Shown one piece after another: positions 11,623 to 13,094 of a DNA stretch of 13,094 bases. This stretch comes from an uncultured Candidatus Melainabacteria bacterium (lineage in GTDB: Bacteria; Cyanobacteriota; Vampirovibrionia; Gastranaerophilales; Gastranaerophilaceae). Under the pieces are notes generated by a model, which ran no database searches, was not told where the DNA came from, and saw only the letters and a list, made by a program, of their open reading frames with translations. Position 1 is the first letter of the stretch, and each line of letters opens with the position of its first letter. Both the position numbers and the translations under genes were made by a program. The stretch covers positions 1 through 13,094 of the forward strand of contig CAKUVB010000031.1 in assembly GCA_934693215.1 (NCBI GenBank), written 5' to 3'.

Positions 11623-13094
11623 TGAAGGTTTTTAGGTGTGTTTTTTTATTATTAATATTTCTTGTAGGGGTTGTGTTTAGTTTAATACACAGACCTTTTG
11701 TTGAAACTGATATTTTAAAATCAGTTGTAAAACAAGAAAATCAATTATTATTGGATATAAATGAACATACCAATTCAGATGTGATTGTAATGTTCAAAGA
11801 TGAATCCAAAGATGAATTTTTGAATGTAGTAAAAACACAAAGACTTGGAGAAATAGTTTCTCAAGATGATACAGAGTATCAAAAAATAATTCAATCTCAC
11901 CCAAAATCTTTTTTGATTGATTCAACTAAAAAACTTATTGAACAAAAACAATACAAGCAGTTAGAAACAAATAGTATGAGATTTTTGTATAATCCATTAG
12001 GAGTTTCGCTTCTTCCTATAGATAAAGACCCATATTTTTTTGTGACTGATTATTTTATGTCTAATTTTTCAGTTCCTGATTATCCGATAGTAAAAATAAA
12101 AACAAATAATGTTGGTGCGATTGTTGATTTGGCTAAAAATTATGATGTATATTTGGCAGGAACTCCTGTACATTCATATAAGACGGCAAAGAAGTCTGCA
12201 TTCCAAATTAATATATTTGGAATACTTGCTACAATGTTTGTTCTTTTTATATGCAAATATATGTTTGGGTCATATAAAATTTTTATTCCGGTTATATCAA
12301 GTATTCTGTTTGGTTTAGCAACAGGGTATGTTGTAACATCGTTGGCTTTTCATACAATACATATATTAACATTTGTTTTTGCTACAACTTTGATAGGTAT
12401 TGGTGTTGATTATTCTCTGCATTATTATTCAAACAAAACTCATAACAAAGATTTTTATAAAAACCTTACATCATCAATGCTTACAACAATTATTGCGTTC
12501 AGTTTTTTGTTGATTCCTGAATTGCCACTTTTGAATCAAATATCTTTATATACAATAAGCGGACTTGTTGGGGTTTATTTGTTTGTAACTTGTGTTCTTC
12601 CTATGTTGCCCTTTGAGGCTAATGTTTCTGAATCTGTATACGTTCCAAAAATTAACAAGAAATGGTTTGTTATTATTGCTTCTGTCGTTATCGTTTTAGG
12701 TTTTTTACAATTAAAAACAGATGATAGCATAAAAAACTTATATAAGCCTGATAAAAGCTTAAAAGAGGCTGAAATGATATATCAACATTCAACAAATCCA
12801 CAGAATAAAGACGTCAGTTTTATTGTGACAAAAGATGAGGGGCTTGTTTGTGGAGTTTTGAAAAAAAATAATGTTGATTATATTGCAGAAAGCAAATTTG
12901 TACCAACACAGAAAGAGCAGAAAGAAAATATAAAACTCATAAATAATTTGTATCAAATTAATAATTATCCGGACTTTTTAACAAAGGAACAAAAAAATAA
13001 TCTTATAAAAAATAATAATTCTACTTTTGATTATAAAATACCTTCTTTTTATTTGAATGGAGAGAAAATAATAATAGCTTATGGCTTAGGATTA
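11622..13094 (+). CDS. MMPL/RND-type predicted exporter, N-terminal 491 residues (ApeM-like, cut by window edge)
   Basis: The reading frame is open from ATG 11622, which overlaps the preceding stop (TAATG), to the right edge; about 60 percent of a usual 750-800 residue protein is present. One membrane helix (about 4-22) is followed by a periplasmic domain (23-192) and a block of helices at about 194-212, 219-240, 246-266, 283-300, 305-330 and 347-363. A second periplasmic domain then begins. The helix-4 motif GIGVDYSLHYY (259-269) is the MMPL/RND signature holding the proton-relay aspartate D263. This is the COG4258 exporter type found with LolA-like proteins in aryl polyene clusters, taken to extract the product from the inner membrane. 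Direct overlap with the LolA-like gene suggests the two act as a pair. Confidence 0.88.
   Translation, partial: MKVFRCVFLLLIFLVGVVFSLIHRPFVETDILKSVVKQENQLLLDINEHTNSDVIVMFKDESKDEFLNVVKTQRLGEIVSQDDTEYQKIIQSHPKSFLIDSTKKLIEQKQYKQLETNSMRFLYNPLGVSLLPIDKDPYFFVTDYFMSNFSVPDYPIVKIKTNNVGAIVDLAKNYDVYLAGTPVHSYKTAKKSAFQINIFGILATMFVLFICKYMFGSYKIFIPVISSILFGLATGYVVTSLAFHTIHILTFVFATTLIGIGVDYSLHYYSNKTHNKDFYKNLTSSMLTTIIAFSFLLIPELPLLNQISLYTISGLVGVYLFVTCVLPMLPFEANVSESVYVPKINKKWFVIIASVVIVLGFLQLKTDDSIKNLYKPDKSLKEAEMIYQHSTNPQNKDVSFIVTKDEGLVCGVLKKNNVDYIAESKFVPTQKEQKENIKLINNLYQINNYPDFLTKEQKNNLIKNNNSTFDYKIPSFYLNGEKIIIAYGLGL

Noticed and set aside
12109..12318. A small forward gene of 69 codons
   Set aside because: It lies wholly inside the exporter gene in another frame, with no ribosome site and no recognisable protein pattern.

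Overview
The DNA is very AT-rich and codes densely for a Gram-negative cell. It encodes a periplasmic OmpH/Skp-type chaperone, a two-POTRA outer-membrane barrel protein and a LolA-like carrier. These occur beside a long-form RecJ and a compact four-domain S1 protein. My best guess is a non-photosynthetic cyanobacterial relative (Melainabacteria/Vampirovibrionia, e.g. gut Gastranaerophilales). This is inference from composition and gene mix; other low-GC diderms are possible. No tRNA, rRNA, CRISPR array, insertion sequence or phage gene was seen, and no stretch over 300 bases lacks a gene.

Bases 1-8218 are ordinary housekeeping and envelope genes in short transcription units. In order they are: the 3' part of recJ; HU with its own promoter and a strong terminator; a two-gene unit of a SIMPL-domain periplasmic protein and a TSCPD/TIGR03905 protein; a reverse-strand dGTPase-like HD hydrolase; a forward S1 protein whose 3' end overlaps the tail of a reverse-strand maf; ompH just upstream of maf on the same strand; and, divergent from ompH, a large TpsB-like outer-membrane protein closed by a clear terminator.

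Bases 8243 to the right edge hold one tightly packed operon of at least seven genes with overlaps or near-zero gaps: acyl carrier protein, second acyl carrier protein, COG4648 small membrane protein, AMP-dependent ligase fused to a hotdog dehydratase, YbgC/FcbC-type thioesterase, LolA-like carrier, and an MMPL/RND exporter cut by the window edge. The contents and order match the front half of aryl polyene (APE) type II polyketide clusters as I recall them (apeE-F-G-H-I-K-L-M). The ligase would load a starter acid on an acyl carrier protein, the dehydratase would make double bonds, and the thioesterase would release or proofread chains. The LolA-like protein and exporter would move the lipid-like product toward the outer membrane. 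The ketosynthases and ketoreductase needed for chain extension are not in view and should lie to the right.

Notable details include ligase and dehydratase in one polypeptide, absence at the usual place of the glycosyltransferase/acyltransferase and ammonia-lyase genes, a promoter that would give a leaderless mRNA for the first carrier protein, and a 21-bp near-identical repeat shared by the two carrier-protein genes at non-equivalent positions.
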